Made by a program: the position numbers and the translations under genes. A DNA stretch of 64,000 bases from Chloroflexi bacterium HGW-Chloroflexi-6 (GTDB lineage Bacteria; Chloroflexota; Anaerolineae; Anaerolineales; Villigracilaceae): positions 372,001 to 436,000 of the forward strand of contig PHBU01000001.1 in NCBI GenBank assembly GCA_002840685.1, written 5' to 3'. The notes beneath the pieces are model-generated. The model did not search any database. It saw nothing but the letters and a program-made list of their open reading frames with translations, and had not been told where the DNA came from. How positions within the stretch are numbered: position 1 is the stretch's first letter; each line of letters begins with the position of its first letter. Positions 35,191 to 43,676 of this stretch are shown in pieces.

Positions 35191-35306
35191 CGTTTTTCTC
35201 CTATGATTTGATTTCTCCAACCCCAGCACAAATTATACTTCTGTATGGCCGAGAGAAATCATCAGAATCGTTCCTCCTGACACCCCCAAAAGGGGACGAT
35301 TATCAG

Positions 35307-35335
35307 TAGACAGGCCGCGCGCGGACAGGGATAAT
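35307..35335 (+). promoter_or_regulatory. Possible promoter of the AOR gene
   Basis: TAGACA, 17 nt, GATAAT. The ATG with its CAGGAG ribosome binding site is 42 nt downstream. Confidence 0.4.
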
Positions 35336-35377
35336 GATCTTGTCGAATAGCACCTTTCAACCCCAGGAGAATCTCTC

Positions 35378-37540
35378 ATGACTTTGTCTGAAAACGTTGC
35401 AGAGCGCGCCGTGTTGGCGCAGTACGACTACCAGTTGCGGCCGGTCGAGCGCGGTTACGCCGGGCGCACGCTCTACATCAACCTGAGCGAGAACAGCATC
35501 CGCGAAAAACCGGTCAGCCAGCAGATGAAAGATCTTTTCACCGGCGGGCGCGGCTTTGCGCTCAAACTTTTATGGGATGCGGTAACGCCCCAGACCAAAT
35601 GGAATGATCCGCAAAATGAGCTGGTCATCGCCAACGGGCCGATCTGCGGCATCACCGCCTACCCTGGCAGCGGAAAATCCACCATTGTGACTCTCTCCCC
35701 GCTGACAGAGAACGTGATCGACTCGAACGTCGGCGGCTATTTTGCGCCGTTTCTCAAATTCTCGGGCTTCGACGCGCTCGAGATCCAGGGCAAGGCCGAA
35801 GATGATGTGATCATCTACATCGACGGCGACAGCGGCCACGTGACCGTCGCGCGCAACTCGCTCGAAAACGTGGACGCGCACGAGATCAGCAACGTTCTGA
35901 CCGAGCGCTTTGGCGGCGACGAAAAAGGCAAACGCGGGATCGCCGTTTTGGCATCCGGCCAGGCAGCCGAATACACCCGCATCGCACTGATCAGCTCGAG
36001 CTGGTACGATGTCCGCCGCAAGGAAGCCCGCCTGAAACAGGCCGGACGCGGCGGCCCCGGCCGCGTTTTCCGCGATAAAAAGATCAAGGCCATCGTGGTG
36101 CGCTATACCGACATGGGCGGCGACAAAAACGGCGTGGCCGATATGCCGCTCATTCGCAAGGCCGGGCAGCGCATCAACAAGGAAATCGCCGACTTCGACG
36201 ACAAGCAGAACCAGATGCGCAAGGTTGGCACGGCCAACATCGTTGAGATCATGGATCACTTCGACCTGCTGCCGGTGCACAACTTCCGCTACGGCTCGCA
36301 CCCCGATACCCACAACATTGACTCAAAAGTCTGGAAGGAAGCCTTCACCCAGGGCCTGCCCGATGGCTGCTGGCTGGGCTGCACCATGTCGTGCTCGCAC
36401 GGCGTCGACCAGTTCCCGCTCAAGACCGGGCCTTATGCCGGTCAGTGTGTACTTGTCGATGGCCCCGAATATGAAAATGCCGCCGGGCTGGGTTCGAACA
36501 TCGGCAACTTTGACGCCCAAAAAGTTCTTGAACTCAACTTCTACTGCGACACCTACGGTGTGGACAGCATCTCGTTTGCCAACTGCGTGGCTTTCGCCAT
36601 GGAGTGCTACGAGGAAGGCATCCTGAACAAAGAAATTACCGGCGGGCTGAAACTCAACTTTGGCAACGGCGCCGCTGCGCTGGAACTGATCCACCAAATG
36701 GCGCGCGGAGAAGGCTTCGGCGTGACGGTCGGCCAGGGCGTGCGTTATATGAAAGAACTCTTCGTGCGCGAGTATGGCGCCGACCCGAAATTCATCCACG
36801 ATATCGGGATGGAAATCAAGGGCATGGAAATCTCGGAATACCTGACCAAGGAATCGCTGGCCCAGCAAGGCGGGTTTGGCCTGGCGACCAAAGGTCCGCA
36901 GCACGACGAAGCCTGGCTGATCTTCATGGACCAGGTTCACAACCTGCTGCCGACCTTCAAAGACAAGGCCGAGGCCCTGCATTACTTCCCGATGTGGCGC
37001 ACCTGGTTCAGCCTGCACGGTCTTTGTAAATTACCCTGGAACGACATCTCGCCCGAGAACAACAAGCAGACCAAGGAACCGGCCAAGGTTGAGGAACACG
37101 TTGAAAACTACACCTGGATCCACCAGGGCGTGACCGGCATCCCGACCACGACCGAAACGCTGCTGGCCCAGTCTGAGCGGGTCTACAACTTCCAAAAAGT
37201 TTTCTCGATGCGCATGGGCCGCGTCGGACGGGTGCACGATTATCCGCCCTACCGCGCCATGGGGCCGGTCACCAAAATCGAGTATGAATCGCGCCAGGAA
37301 CGCTACGATGAGCAGCTCACACGCCTGGTCGGGATCGACCCAACCGGCATGCCCACCGAAGAAAAGATGAAAGCCCTGCGCGCTTACCGCGAAAACCAGT
37401 ACGAGCAACTGATGGACGCCGTTTATACCCGCCGCGGCTGGGACAAGAACAGCATCCCAACCCCCGAAAAACTGAAGGCGCTCGGCATGGATCTGCCCGA
37501 ACTGCTCGAAGTGGTGGAAAGTGCAAAATTGAAGGGCTAA
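35378..37540 (+). CDS. Aldehyde ferredoxin oxidoreductase family (tungstopterin enzyme)
   Basis: 720 residues, longer than usual AOR (about 600-650). The N-terminal AOR domain has LTGGRGFALKLLWD-like sequence (FTGGRGFALK) and NGPICGITAYPGSGK. QAGRGGPGRVFRDKKIKAIVV is the pterin-binding AGRGG motif. The [4Fe-4S] ligands appear as GCWLGCTMSC (about 330), a C-x3-C-x3-C spacing instead of the normal C-x2-C-x3-C, plus a late Cys in GLCKLPWND. Family members oxidise aldehydes to acids with ferredoxin, or in BamB reduce aromatic rings. The spacing and length make it a divergent subgroup, so the substrate is open. Confidence 0.85.
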   Translation: MTLSENVAERAVLAQYDYQLRPVERGYAGRTLYINLSENSIREKPVSQQMKDLFTGGRGFALKLLWDAVTPQTKWNDPQNELVIANGPICGITAYPGSGKSTIVTLSPLTENVIDSNVGGYFAPFLKFSGFDALEIQGKAEDDVIIYIDGDSGHVTVARNSLENVDAHEISNVLTERFGGDEKGKRGIAVLASGQAAEYTRIALISSSWYDVRRKEARLKQAGRGGPGRVFRDKKIKAIVVRYTDMGGDKNGVADMPLIRKAGQRINKEIADFDDKQNQMRKVGTANIVEIMDHFDLLPVHNFRYGSHPDTHNIDSKVWKEAFTQGLPDGCWLGCTMSCSHGVDQFPLKTGPYAGQCVLVDGPEYENAAGLGSNIGNFDAQKVLELNFYCDTYGVDSISFANCVAFAMECYEEGILNKEITGGLKLNFGNGAAALELIHQMARGEGFGVTVGQGVRYMKELFVREYGADPKFIHDIGMEIKGMEISEYLTKESLAQQGGFGLATKGPQHDEAWLIFMDQVHNLLPTFKDKAEALHYFPMWRTWFSLHGLCKLPWNDISPENNKQTKEPAKVEEHVENYTWIHQGVTGIPTTTETLLAQSERVYNFQKVFSMRMGRVGRVHDYPPYRAMGPVTKIEYESRQERYDEQLTRLVGIDPTGMPTEEKMKALRAYRENQYEQLMDAVYTRRGWDKNSIPTPEKLKALGMDLPELLEVVESAKLKG

Positions 37541-37555
37541 AGTTAAGCTCCTTTG

Positions 37556-37590
37556 AAAAACAGCCTCGCAATGTTGCGAGGCTGTTTTAT
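37556..37590. terminator. Bidirectional terminator
   Basis: AAAACAGCCTCGCA and TGCGAGGCTGTTTT around ATGT, between converging genes. Confidence 0.9.
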
Positions 37591-37602
37591 TGCTCAGGCT
37601 GT

Positions 37603-39399
37603 TCATTCCGGCCCGCAGACCAGGTTCTTTCCAGTTCGCTTGGCGCGATACAACTGTTCGTCGGCGGCGGCAACCATTTTTTCTGGCGTAGATTGGCCGG
37701 CGTTGTTGCTGAGACCAATGCTGGCCGTTATGCCCGACAACTGCGGGAGGATTGAGTCCCAGGGATAGGCTTCAATCCCCCGGCATAGTTTTTCACAAAT
37801 TGCCCTGGCCTGCTCCTGGCTGGTTTCCACCAGGATGATCATGAATTCCTCGCCGCCGTAACGTCCAATCACATCCACCGAGCGACAGTATTCACGCAAC
37901 AATTTGGCGGTCGCGCGCAGCACCTGATCGCCAACCAGATGTGAGAATGTATCATTGACCTTTTTGAAATTGTCCAGATCGAGAATGGCAATCGATAGTG
38001 GGTGATTGAAGCGCCGGGCGCGCTCGAATTCGCGGGTAATCTGAATGTCCAACCAGCGCCGGTTGAAAATGCCGGTTAACCCATCTTCACGGGCCAGTTG
38101 TTCCAGCATCTCGGCCTGGAGCGCCAGTTTTTTCAGCAGCTCTTCTTTTTGTTTATCTGCGGCCTCGACCACGCTCAGCTTTCGAGACAACTCGTTGCTC
38201 TTTTGCCTTTGGATTTCAGCATCCTGCTGCGCCCGGACGATTTCGGCGCGCGCCAGCAACGCCTCCACCCGCCGGCTCGTTTCCTGGCTGTAGATGTGTC
38301 TCCAGGTGGCATCGTACTCTTTAAAATGATTCAGCGCGCGGTGCAAGTCTCCCAAATGTTCATAGGCCTGAGAGAGCAACTGGTGGATCTTGGCGGACAA
38401 TTGTTGGGATTGAACTTCTGTGGCGATTTCTAGCGCTTGTACCAGGTATTCGATCGCCGGAACATAATGCTCCTGCTTGAGTTCATTTTCTCCCAGGGTT
38501 TGCAAGACATGCGCCATTGTCGAACGTTCGGCGGTGCCGGTGATGATTTCGAGCGCCTCATGCAACACTTTCCTGGCCCGGGTGTATTGTTTGAAATGTT
38601 GCAAAGACCAGCCCAGCCCAAAAACGGCCAGGCCTTCATCGTGCCGGTTGCCGATCTGCCGGGCAATCTCCAGGCTGTGTCTCAAATGACGCATACTGGC
38701 TTTTCGTTCACCCAGCTCCGCCTCAAGTTTGCCCAGATCCTGGAAAAGCGTGCCGTCGAAGGCCCGGTCGCCACTGCCATGGTTCATCTTTAGCGCGCGC
38801 AGCACATGCCCGCGCGCCTCGAGCGGATTGCCCATTTCGATCAGTGTTTTGGCGATATTTGCCAGCGCATATGCCGCACTCCGCTTGTCACCGCTGGCTT
38901 CTGCGATTTCAAGACACTGATATAGATTTTCCAGCGCATCGGCATACTGAGCCACGTCAATATAAATCAGGGCGATGTTGTTCAGAGAACCTGCCACCCC
39001 GCTTTGATCCCCGCTTTCCCGGCGCAAGATCAGGCTCTTGTTGTAATAGGTAAAAGCCTCGGTGTAACGATTTTGGCGATGGTGGATATTTGCAATCAGG
39101 TTATAGGCCCTGGCTGCCCCCTGGGCATCTTTCAGGTTTTCGAACAGTCTGGCAGCCTGTTCGGCAGTTTCCATGATTTCTGGCGATTGTTGGTCCGCCA
39201 GGATGTGGTGACACAGGCTGAGCATGTACAGGCTGCCAGCCAACCCCAGGTGATAATCAATGCGCATGGCCAGGTCGCGGGCCTGCTGGCTGATTTTCAG
39301 CGCCTGGCGGGTATCCAGGTGACGTAGATTGTGCGCCTTTTCGATGAGCGAGTCTATGAACAGCGGTTCGGGAAAGGGAGAATCGGGCTGCATAAGCAT
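37603..39399 (-). CDS. TPR-repeat diguanylate cyclase
   Basis: About 598 residues. The start is uncertain: ATG at 39399 or 39393 begins the recognisable protein, while an upstream in-frame extension looks non-coding. Residues 20-390 form tetratricopeptide repeats (GSLNNIALIYIDVAQYADALENL, AYALANIAKTLIEMGNPLEA). A coiled coil (about 390-435) leads to the GGDEF domain with an intact GRYGGEEFMIIL site. RSVD five residues before it is the product-inhibition site. It should make cyclic di-GMP in response to a partner bound by the TPRs. There is no membrane segment. Confidence 0.88.
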   Translation of the reverse strand: MLMQPDSPFPEPLFIDSLIEKAHNLRHLDTRQALKISQQARDLAMRIDYHLGLAGSLYMLSLCHHILADQQSPEIMETAEQAARLFENLKDAQGAARAYNLIANIHHRQNRYTEAFTYYNKSLILRRESGDQSGVAGSLNNIALIYIDVAQYADALENLYQCLEIAEASGDKRSAAYALANIAKTLIEMGNPLEARGHVLRALKMNHGSGDRAFDGTLFQDLGKLEAELGERKASMRHLRHSLEIARQIGNRHDEGLAVFGLGWSLQHFKQYTRARKVLHEALEIITGTAERSTMAHVLQTLGENELKQEHYVPAIEYLVQALEIATEVQSQQLSAKIHQLLSQAYEHLGDLHRALNHFKEYDATWRHIYSQETSRRVEALLARAEIVRAQQDAEIQRQKSNELSRKLSVVEAADKQKEELLKKLALQAEMLEQLAREDGLTGIFNRRWLDIQITREFERARRFNHPLSIAILDLDNFKKVNDTFSHLVGDQVLRATAKLLREYCRSVDVIGRYGGEEFMIILVETSQEQARAICEKLCRGIEAYPWDSILPQLSGITASIGLSNNAGQSTPEKMVAAADEQLYRAKRTGKNLVCGPE

Positions 39400-39629
39400 A
39401 AAAAAGGTCAATCCAGGTAAATATTGGAAGAATAAGAGGGTGCCTGTAATTTTAGTCTCTTTGCTATGCTCGAAACGTGCAGGTGGATTGCAATTACCGC
39501 CCCAGAGCATCGCCCTACAAAAATCGTACGCTTTCCCGACGGTTTTCCTACGGAAGCTTGTTTTTCTACCAAAGAACGATGTATGATGAAAATCGGTTTG
39601 CGCCAATATTCACAAACCAGGGAGAGAAA

Positions 39630-40877
39630 ATGTTACAAAAAATAGTGATCGTTTTTATGCTGGTTGTGTTTTTTGTGACAGGCTGTGGGCTAGTTTCCGG
39701 TAGCGATACGGCTCAACAAACATCCTTGCCAACCATTGCTGCTGACAGGTACCCGGCCCCCGCCGATTTTAGTTTTTTAGGGAATAAAACCCCGGTCATC
39801 GTCAAGTATGACCCCAACTCGGCTGACCCATGGCAAAATGATTTTCGTTCGATGGATTTATCTGCACTGGACCTGTCGCAATCGGGCACTGACTTGCTCT
39901 ACGCCTCATTCGACAACCATACCAGGTGGCCACCCGCTGATAAAATGCCCGCGGATTTCAACTGGCAGCAGATCATGAAAACGGGCAAGAATCCGGGGTT
40001 GGGAATACGGGCATTGCATCAACAGGGTATTACGGGCCAGGGAGTTGGAATTGCCATCGTTGACCAGCCACTGCTGCTCGAACATCAGGAATATCGTGAG
40101 CGGCTCAAACTGTACGAGGAGATCAACATCGAACCGCAAGCCGAGGCAGCCATGCATGGCGCAGCGGTCGCTTCGATTGCAGTGGGTAAAACAGTGGGTG
40201 TCGCCCCCGAAGCCGACCTGTATTACATCGGCGCATGGACAGGTGATTGGGATCAAGAAACCAATGAATTCACCTGGAATTTCAAGTATTATGCCCAGGC
40301 CTTGCGCCGGATTTTGGAAATCAACCAGACCCTGCCTGAATCCGGGAAAATCCGCGTGGTTGCCATGCAGGTCGGGTGGGATCCCAGCCAGGCCGGTTAT
40401 GACGATATCACAGCCGCTGTCGAGGAGGCCAAAGCTGCCGGAGTTTTTGTGATCAGTTCAAGCCTTGAAGAAACGTATGGGCTGGCTTTCCATGGCCTGG
40501 GGCGCGATCCGCTGGGGGATCCGGATGATTTTTCGGCTTACACGCCTGGCCTGTGGTGGAGCGAGCAATTCTATGCCGGGAAAATGTTCCCAACCCCACG
40601 CCTGATGGTGCCGATGGACGCGCGCACCACCGCCAGCCCAACCGGGGCTGAAGATTATGTTTACTATCGCCAGGGCGGCTGGAGTTGGTCGATCCCCTAC
40701 CTGGCGGCAAGTTATGCCCTGGCTGCACAGGTCAGGCCCGAGATCACCCCCGATCAATTCTGGCAGCTCGCCCTTGAGACCGGTCAGACCCTTCAGATTG
40801 AGCGCGAAGGAGAATCCTACTCGCTCGGAGTGATCCTTGACCCGCAGGCCTTGATCCGCGCGCTGCAAAAACAATGA
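39630..40877 (+). CDS. Subtilase-fold (S8-like) lipoprotein
   Basis: 415 residues from ATG 39630, which follows GGGAG. A lipoprotein signal with VTGC is followed by a subtilisin-like domain. The catalytic Asp is in GIAIVDQPL, the His in AAMHGAAVASIAVGKTVGVAPEADLYYI (the usual HGTxVAxxIaG form), and the Ser in WSWSIPYLAASYALA. The segment for the oxyanion Asn (usually AAGN) reads VISSSLEE, so this residue seems missing. It may therefore be a weak or dead protease or a binding protein on the outer face. The last gene before a converging MBL protein. Confidence 0.75.
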   Translation: MLQKIVIVFMLVVFFVTGCGLVSGSDTAQQTSLPTIAADRYPAPADFSFLGNKTPVIVKYDPNSADPWQNDFRSMDLSALDLSQSGTDLLYASFDNHTRWPPADKMPADFNWQQIMKTGKNPGLGIRALHQQGITGQGVGIAIVDQPLLLEHQEYRERLKLYEEINIEPQAEAAMHGAAVASIAVGKTVGVAPEADLYYIGAWTGDWDQETNEFTWNFKYYAQALRRILEINQTLPESGKIRVVAMQVGWDPSQAGYDDITAAVEEAKAAGVFVISSSLEETYGLAFHGLGRDPLGDPDDFSAYTPGLWWSEQFYAGKMFPTPRLMVPMDARTTASPTGAEDYVYYRQGGWSWSIPYLAASYALAAQVRPEITPDQFWQLALETGQTLQIEREGESYSLGVILDPQALIRALQKQ

Positions 40878-40884
40878 CGCATGC

Positions 40885-41673
40885 TCAAAATTCGATCTCC
40901 ATCCCGTCGTGACCGATCTCGGTGGCCGGGAAAATTTTTCTCGCGGCGGGCAGGTCATCGGCCACATCCCAGCCCATCGGGTTGAAGTGGATCAGGCACA
41001 GGCGTTTGACCCCGGCCTGGGCGGCCACTTGCGCCACAGCCGAGGTGGAACTGTGATTGATCGTTTGGCACAGCTGCGCTTTTTCGTCGGTCAGGTTGCA
41101 ATCGTGCAAGAGCAGCTCGACCCCGGCGATCTGGTCAATGTAAGGTGCCTGCGGGCTGGCAATGGTGTCGGTAATATAGGCCAGCGAATGCCCGGGCCAC
41201 TCCAGCCGGAATCCGACTTCCTCGCGGGCCGGGTCAAAGGCAAAATAACGGAGAGTCCCGCCGCCCGGTAAGGCTTCGGCAGGCTCAAGAATACGCCAAT
41301 CCAGCGGATAAGGAAATTGATCCTTGAGATTGGCGAGCATCGCCTGCGTAACATGGATGCGTGTGCTGTTCAGGAGTTGATTGGCCTGCCTGGAACGATC
41401 CTCGATAAAAGAAATATCCACGGGGCGGTCTGTTGCATCATTGGCCAGTTTTTTGAAATAGCTGCCAAAAAGATAATGCAGGCCAGTCGTATGGTCGCCG
41501 TGGGTATGGCTCAGGTAAACATCCAGCGCCGTGACCTGCTGCATATATTGGTGGATGCGGTACAGACCGGTGCCGCCGTCAAGCAGAATGTTGTGCTCTG
41601 GTAAAAAATAACAGGCGGTCTGAGCCTGATCTGTGGGAACAAACCCGCCGCTGCCAAGCATGATCAGCTTCAT
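40885..41673 (-). CDS. Metallo-beta-lactamase-fold hydrolase (RNase Z-like)
   Basis: 262 residues from ATG 41673, which follows AAAGGAG. MKLIMLGSGGF is the typical first strand of RNase Z-like enzymes. The dinuclear zinc motif is SHTHGDHTTGL (about 61-66), with ligands Asp and His later (LLHDCNLTDE, INHSSTSAV, LIHFNP). It probably hydrolyses a phosphodiester or cyclic nucleotide ester. It lacks the exosite arm of tRNase Z, so the substrate is uncertain. Confidence 0.8.
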   Translation of the reverse strand: MKLIMLGSGGFVPTDQAQTACYFLPEHNILLDGGTGLYRIHQYMQQVTALDVYLSHTHGDHTTGLHYLFGSYFKKLANDATDRPVDISFIEDRSRQANQLLNSTRIHVTQAMLANLKDQFPYPLDWRILEPAEALPGGGTLRYFAFDPAREEVGFRLEWPGHSLAYITDTIASPQAPYIDQIAGVELLLHDCNLTDEKAQLCQTINHSSTSAVAQVAAQAGVKRLCLIHFNPMGWDVADDLPAARKIFPATEIGHDGMEIEF

Positions 41674-41718
41674 AAAAACTCCTTTATGGGACAAACGCAA
41701 CAGTATTATTGTACAAGA

Positions 41719-41754
41719 AAATGGCCCTGCTAATTTGAATTCGCAGGGCCATTT
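41719..41754 (-). terminator. Terminator of the VOC gene
   Basis: AAATGGCCCTGC and GCAGGGCCATTT with 12-bp arms; leftward it is followed by TTCTTG. It can also act rightward. Confidence 0.8.
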
Positions 41755-41772
41755 GTGGATTGTAATACCAGT

Positions 41773-42135
41773 TTAACCGGGATTCAAATCGGTGTAGACA
41801 GCAATTATGTTGCCAGTCGGATCCTTGAACATGCCGAACCAGCCGGTGTTAGGAATCTCGGTTTTGGGGTAAATGATTGTCCCGCCCAACGCTTCAGCCT
41901 GAAGCAGGTCGGAATCGATATCATCGCTGTTGACGTAAACCAACACATCGCCGGGTTTGACCTCTTCTGAAAGCGAGGTGAAACCACCCCCGGGGCCATC
42001 TCCGGCATCCCACATGGTGTAATCCATGTCAGCGTCGCGGTGAATATCCCAGCCGAATAATTTGTTGTAAAACTCCCCGGCTTTGGCAGTATCTGCGGCG
42101 GGGATCTCGATATGGACAATATTGCGCTTGGTCAT
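41773..42135 (-). CDS. VOC (glyoxalase/bleomycin-resistance) family protein
   Basis: 120 residues from ATG 42135, which follows AGGAG. Begins NIVHIEIPAADTAKAGEFYNKLFGWDI, the standard first beta-alpha-beta module, and ends TGWFGMFKDPTGNIIAVYTDL, the second. His/Glu metal positions are only partly clear (HIEI; no second His in the usual place). A single-module-pair VOC protein of this kind could be a lyase, dioxygenase or binding protein. It has its own promoter and terminator. Confidence 0.85.
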   Translation of the reverse strand: MTKRNIVHIEIPAADTAKAGEFYNKLFGWDIHRDADMDYTMWDAGDGPGGGFTSLSEEVKPGDVLVYVNSDDIDSDLLQAEALGGTIIYPKTEIPNTGWFGMFKDPTGNIIAVYTDLNPG

Positions 42136-42182
42136 GGCTTTCTCCTGTTGGGTTGGTAAATAATTAGGCAAATAGTATCCAA

Positions 42183-42211
42183 ATTATAGAATTAATGTTC
42201 TAGTATTTCAA
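42183..42211 (-). promoter_or_regulatory. Consensus promoter of the VOC gene
   Basis: TTGAAA, exactly 17 nt, TATAAT reading leftward, about 48 nt before the ATG. It is the cleanest sigma-70 promoter in the window. Confidence 0.75.
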
Positions 42212-42354
42212 GCGCCAGATATGCTGAATATTCCCGACCCCACCCAGATATGGGATAGGAAATATGGCTGCCTGTTTGCCGTTTTGTAGTCGGTCCGGAA
42301 TAAGGAATTTGGCCTTTCTTATGGTATCATGTCGCCATTACAAAGGATGAGACG

Positions 42355-42720
42355 ATGGAAGACCGCATTACGATTATCGAAGGCCCCACCCCAATATTTG
42401 AACCTGTCCAGGATGGCTGGGCGCTTGGACTAAATGAAACCAGTTCTTTTTCATTTACCGCCATGACCCGGCTCCGCACTTTTAATGGCCCGGCACTGGT
42501 CGAACGCTGTTACCGCCGCTGGAATCAGAAACAACCCATCACCCTGCATTATCGCAATGACGTCGGTCTGGAAGAAACTGCGCCAATTTTAGCCGCGCGC
42601 TCGGTCGCAACCGAAGATGGACAGGTACTCCTGCTCTGGGTGCATGTCGAGCGCGATGATATGCAGCTCGAAATCGACGCCGACGACTCGGACGACGATG
42701 AACTGGACTTGCTGGATTAA
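42355..42720 (+). CDS. Small acidic protein of unknown function
   Basis: 121 residues. AAAGGA precedes the ATG. It has an alpha/beta body (ITIIEGPTPIFEPV, MTRLRTFNGPALVERCYRRW, LLLWVHVERDD) and a very acidic tail (DADDSDDDELDLLD). A TATCAT -10-like sequence lies about 25 nt upstream. It appears conserved in style with other short Chloroflexota proteins, but I cannot name a family. Confidence 0.6.
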   Translation: MEDRITIIEGPTPIFEPVQDGWALGLNETSSFSFTAMTRLRTFNGPALVERCYRRWNQKQPITLHYRNDVGLEETAPILAARSVATEDGQVLLLWVHVERDDMQLEIDADDSDDDELDLLD

Positions 42721-42740
42721 ACAGCAGCCCCTGACCGCTC

Positions 42741-42778
42741 ATTCGGGATTCGTGTCTGACCAGGCGCGAATCCCGAAT
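42741..42778. repeat. Hairpin with 12-bp perfect arms
   Basis: ATTCGGGATTCG and its complement at 42767-42778, loop of 14 nt. There is no T-run after it. The loop contains GTGTCTGACC, close to the inner part of the hairpin at 1804. Confidence 0.6.
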
Positions 42779-42799
42779 TTCAAATAAAGGCAAAATGCC

Positions 42800-43567
42800 A
42801 TGTCAGTCTTGCGCTCCGATCTGAACAACGGTCTCCTGACCCTGACCATCGACCGACCCAAAGCGAATGCCTTCAACCTGGCATTGATCGCTGAACTGCA
42901 AAACGCCTTCAAGCAAGCCGCCAGGGACGCGCAAACCCGCGTCATCATCCTGACCGGCGGCGGGCGGGTCTTCGGCGCGGGGCAGGATATCGAAGAAATT
43001 CTGGCGGGCGGCCAAGATCTCTCGTATCTGAAACACCTGCGCGAAACATATAATCCGCTCGTTTTGCAGATCCGTCAGATCGAAAAGCCGGTCATTGCGG
43101 CGATCAACGGACCTTGCGCCGGGGCATCGTTGGGGATCGCGCTGGCCTGTGATCTGCGCTTTGCCGCCGATACCGCCCGTTTCGTGGTCGGGTTCAATGG
43201 GATCGGGCTGGTTCCCGACTCTGGGGTTTCGTTGCTGCTCCCGGCGCTGATCGGGCTGGGGCGGGCAACCGAGTTCACCTTTAGCAACCAACCCATCAGC
43301 GCGGGCAAGGCTCTCGAATGGGGGCTGGTCAACCGGATCTATAAACTGGAAGATCTGCACAAAGAAACAACCGCTTTTGCCGCAGAACTGTCCAAGGGTC
43401 CGGTCGGCGCGTTTGGTCTGAGCAAGCGCCTGTATAACAAGGCCATCCTGCCCAATCTGGCAGAAGTGCTGGAATATGAAGGGCAGACCCAGGAAATTGC
43501 CGGCAAAAGCCCGGAACACAAAGAAGGCGTGGAAGCTTTTATCGAAAAGCGGCAGGCAAAGTTCTAA
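42800..43567 (+). CDS. Enoyl-CoA hydratase/isomerase family protein (PaaG-like)
   Basis: 255 residues, a single crotonase fold. The oxyanion-hole segments are GRVFGAGQDIEE (about 57-66) and NGPCAGASLGIALACDL (about 98-112). In place of the hydratase Glu pair it has GIGLVPDSGVSLLLP, with the Asp used by isomerases such as PaaG. It is probably an enoyl-CoA or ring-epoxide isomerase in fatty or aromatic acid breakdown. No other beta-oxidation gene is nearby. Confidence 0.85.
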   Translation: MSVLRSDLNNGLLTLTIDRPKANAFNLALIAELQNAFKQAARDAQTRVIILTGGGRVFGAGQDIEEILAGGQDLSYLKHLRETYNPLVLQIRQIEKPVIAAINGPCAGASLGIALACDLRFAADTARFVVGFNGIGLVPDSGVSLLLPALIGLGRATEFTFSNQPISAGKALEWGLVNRIYKLEDLHKETTAFAAELSKGPVGAFGLSKRLYNKAILPNLAEVLEYEGQTQEIAGKSPEHKEGVEAFIEKRQAKF

Positions 43568-43588
43568 TAGCCAACAACCAATTAAGCC

Positions 43589-43627
43589 GGAAACGCCAAG
43601 AAAACATAAAAAACTTGGCGTTTTTTG
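43589..43627. terminator. Terminator with CGCCAAG/CTTGGCG stem
   Basis: AAACGCCAAG and CTTGGCGTTT with a T-run after it. The core is shared with the terminator at 34254. Confidence 0.85.
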
Positions 43628-43676
43628 TTTTCCCGGCATCTTGGCGGTAGAATTGTGAAAAAATTTAAGGAAATCT

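Noticed and set aside
39399..39606. N-terminal extension of the TPR-GGDEF protein
   Set aside because: AT-rich, without ribosome binding site, and overlaps the region needed for the divergent subtilase promoter. The TPR protein plausibly begins at 39399/39393.
37603..42171. Functional link of GGDEF, subtilase, MBL and VOC genes
   Set aside because: Each has its own signals and orientations alternate; no operon or shared motif supports a common pathway.
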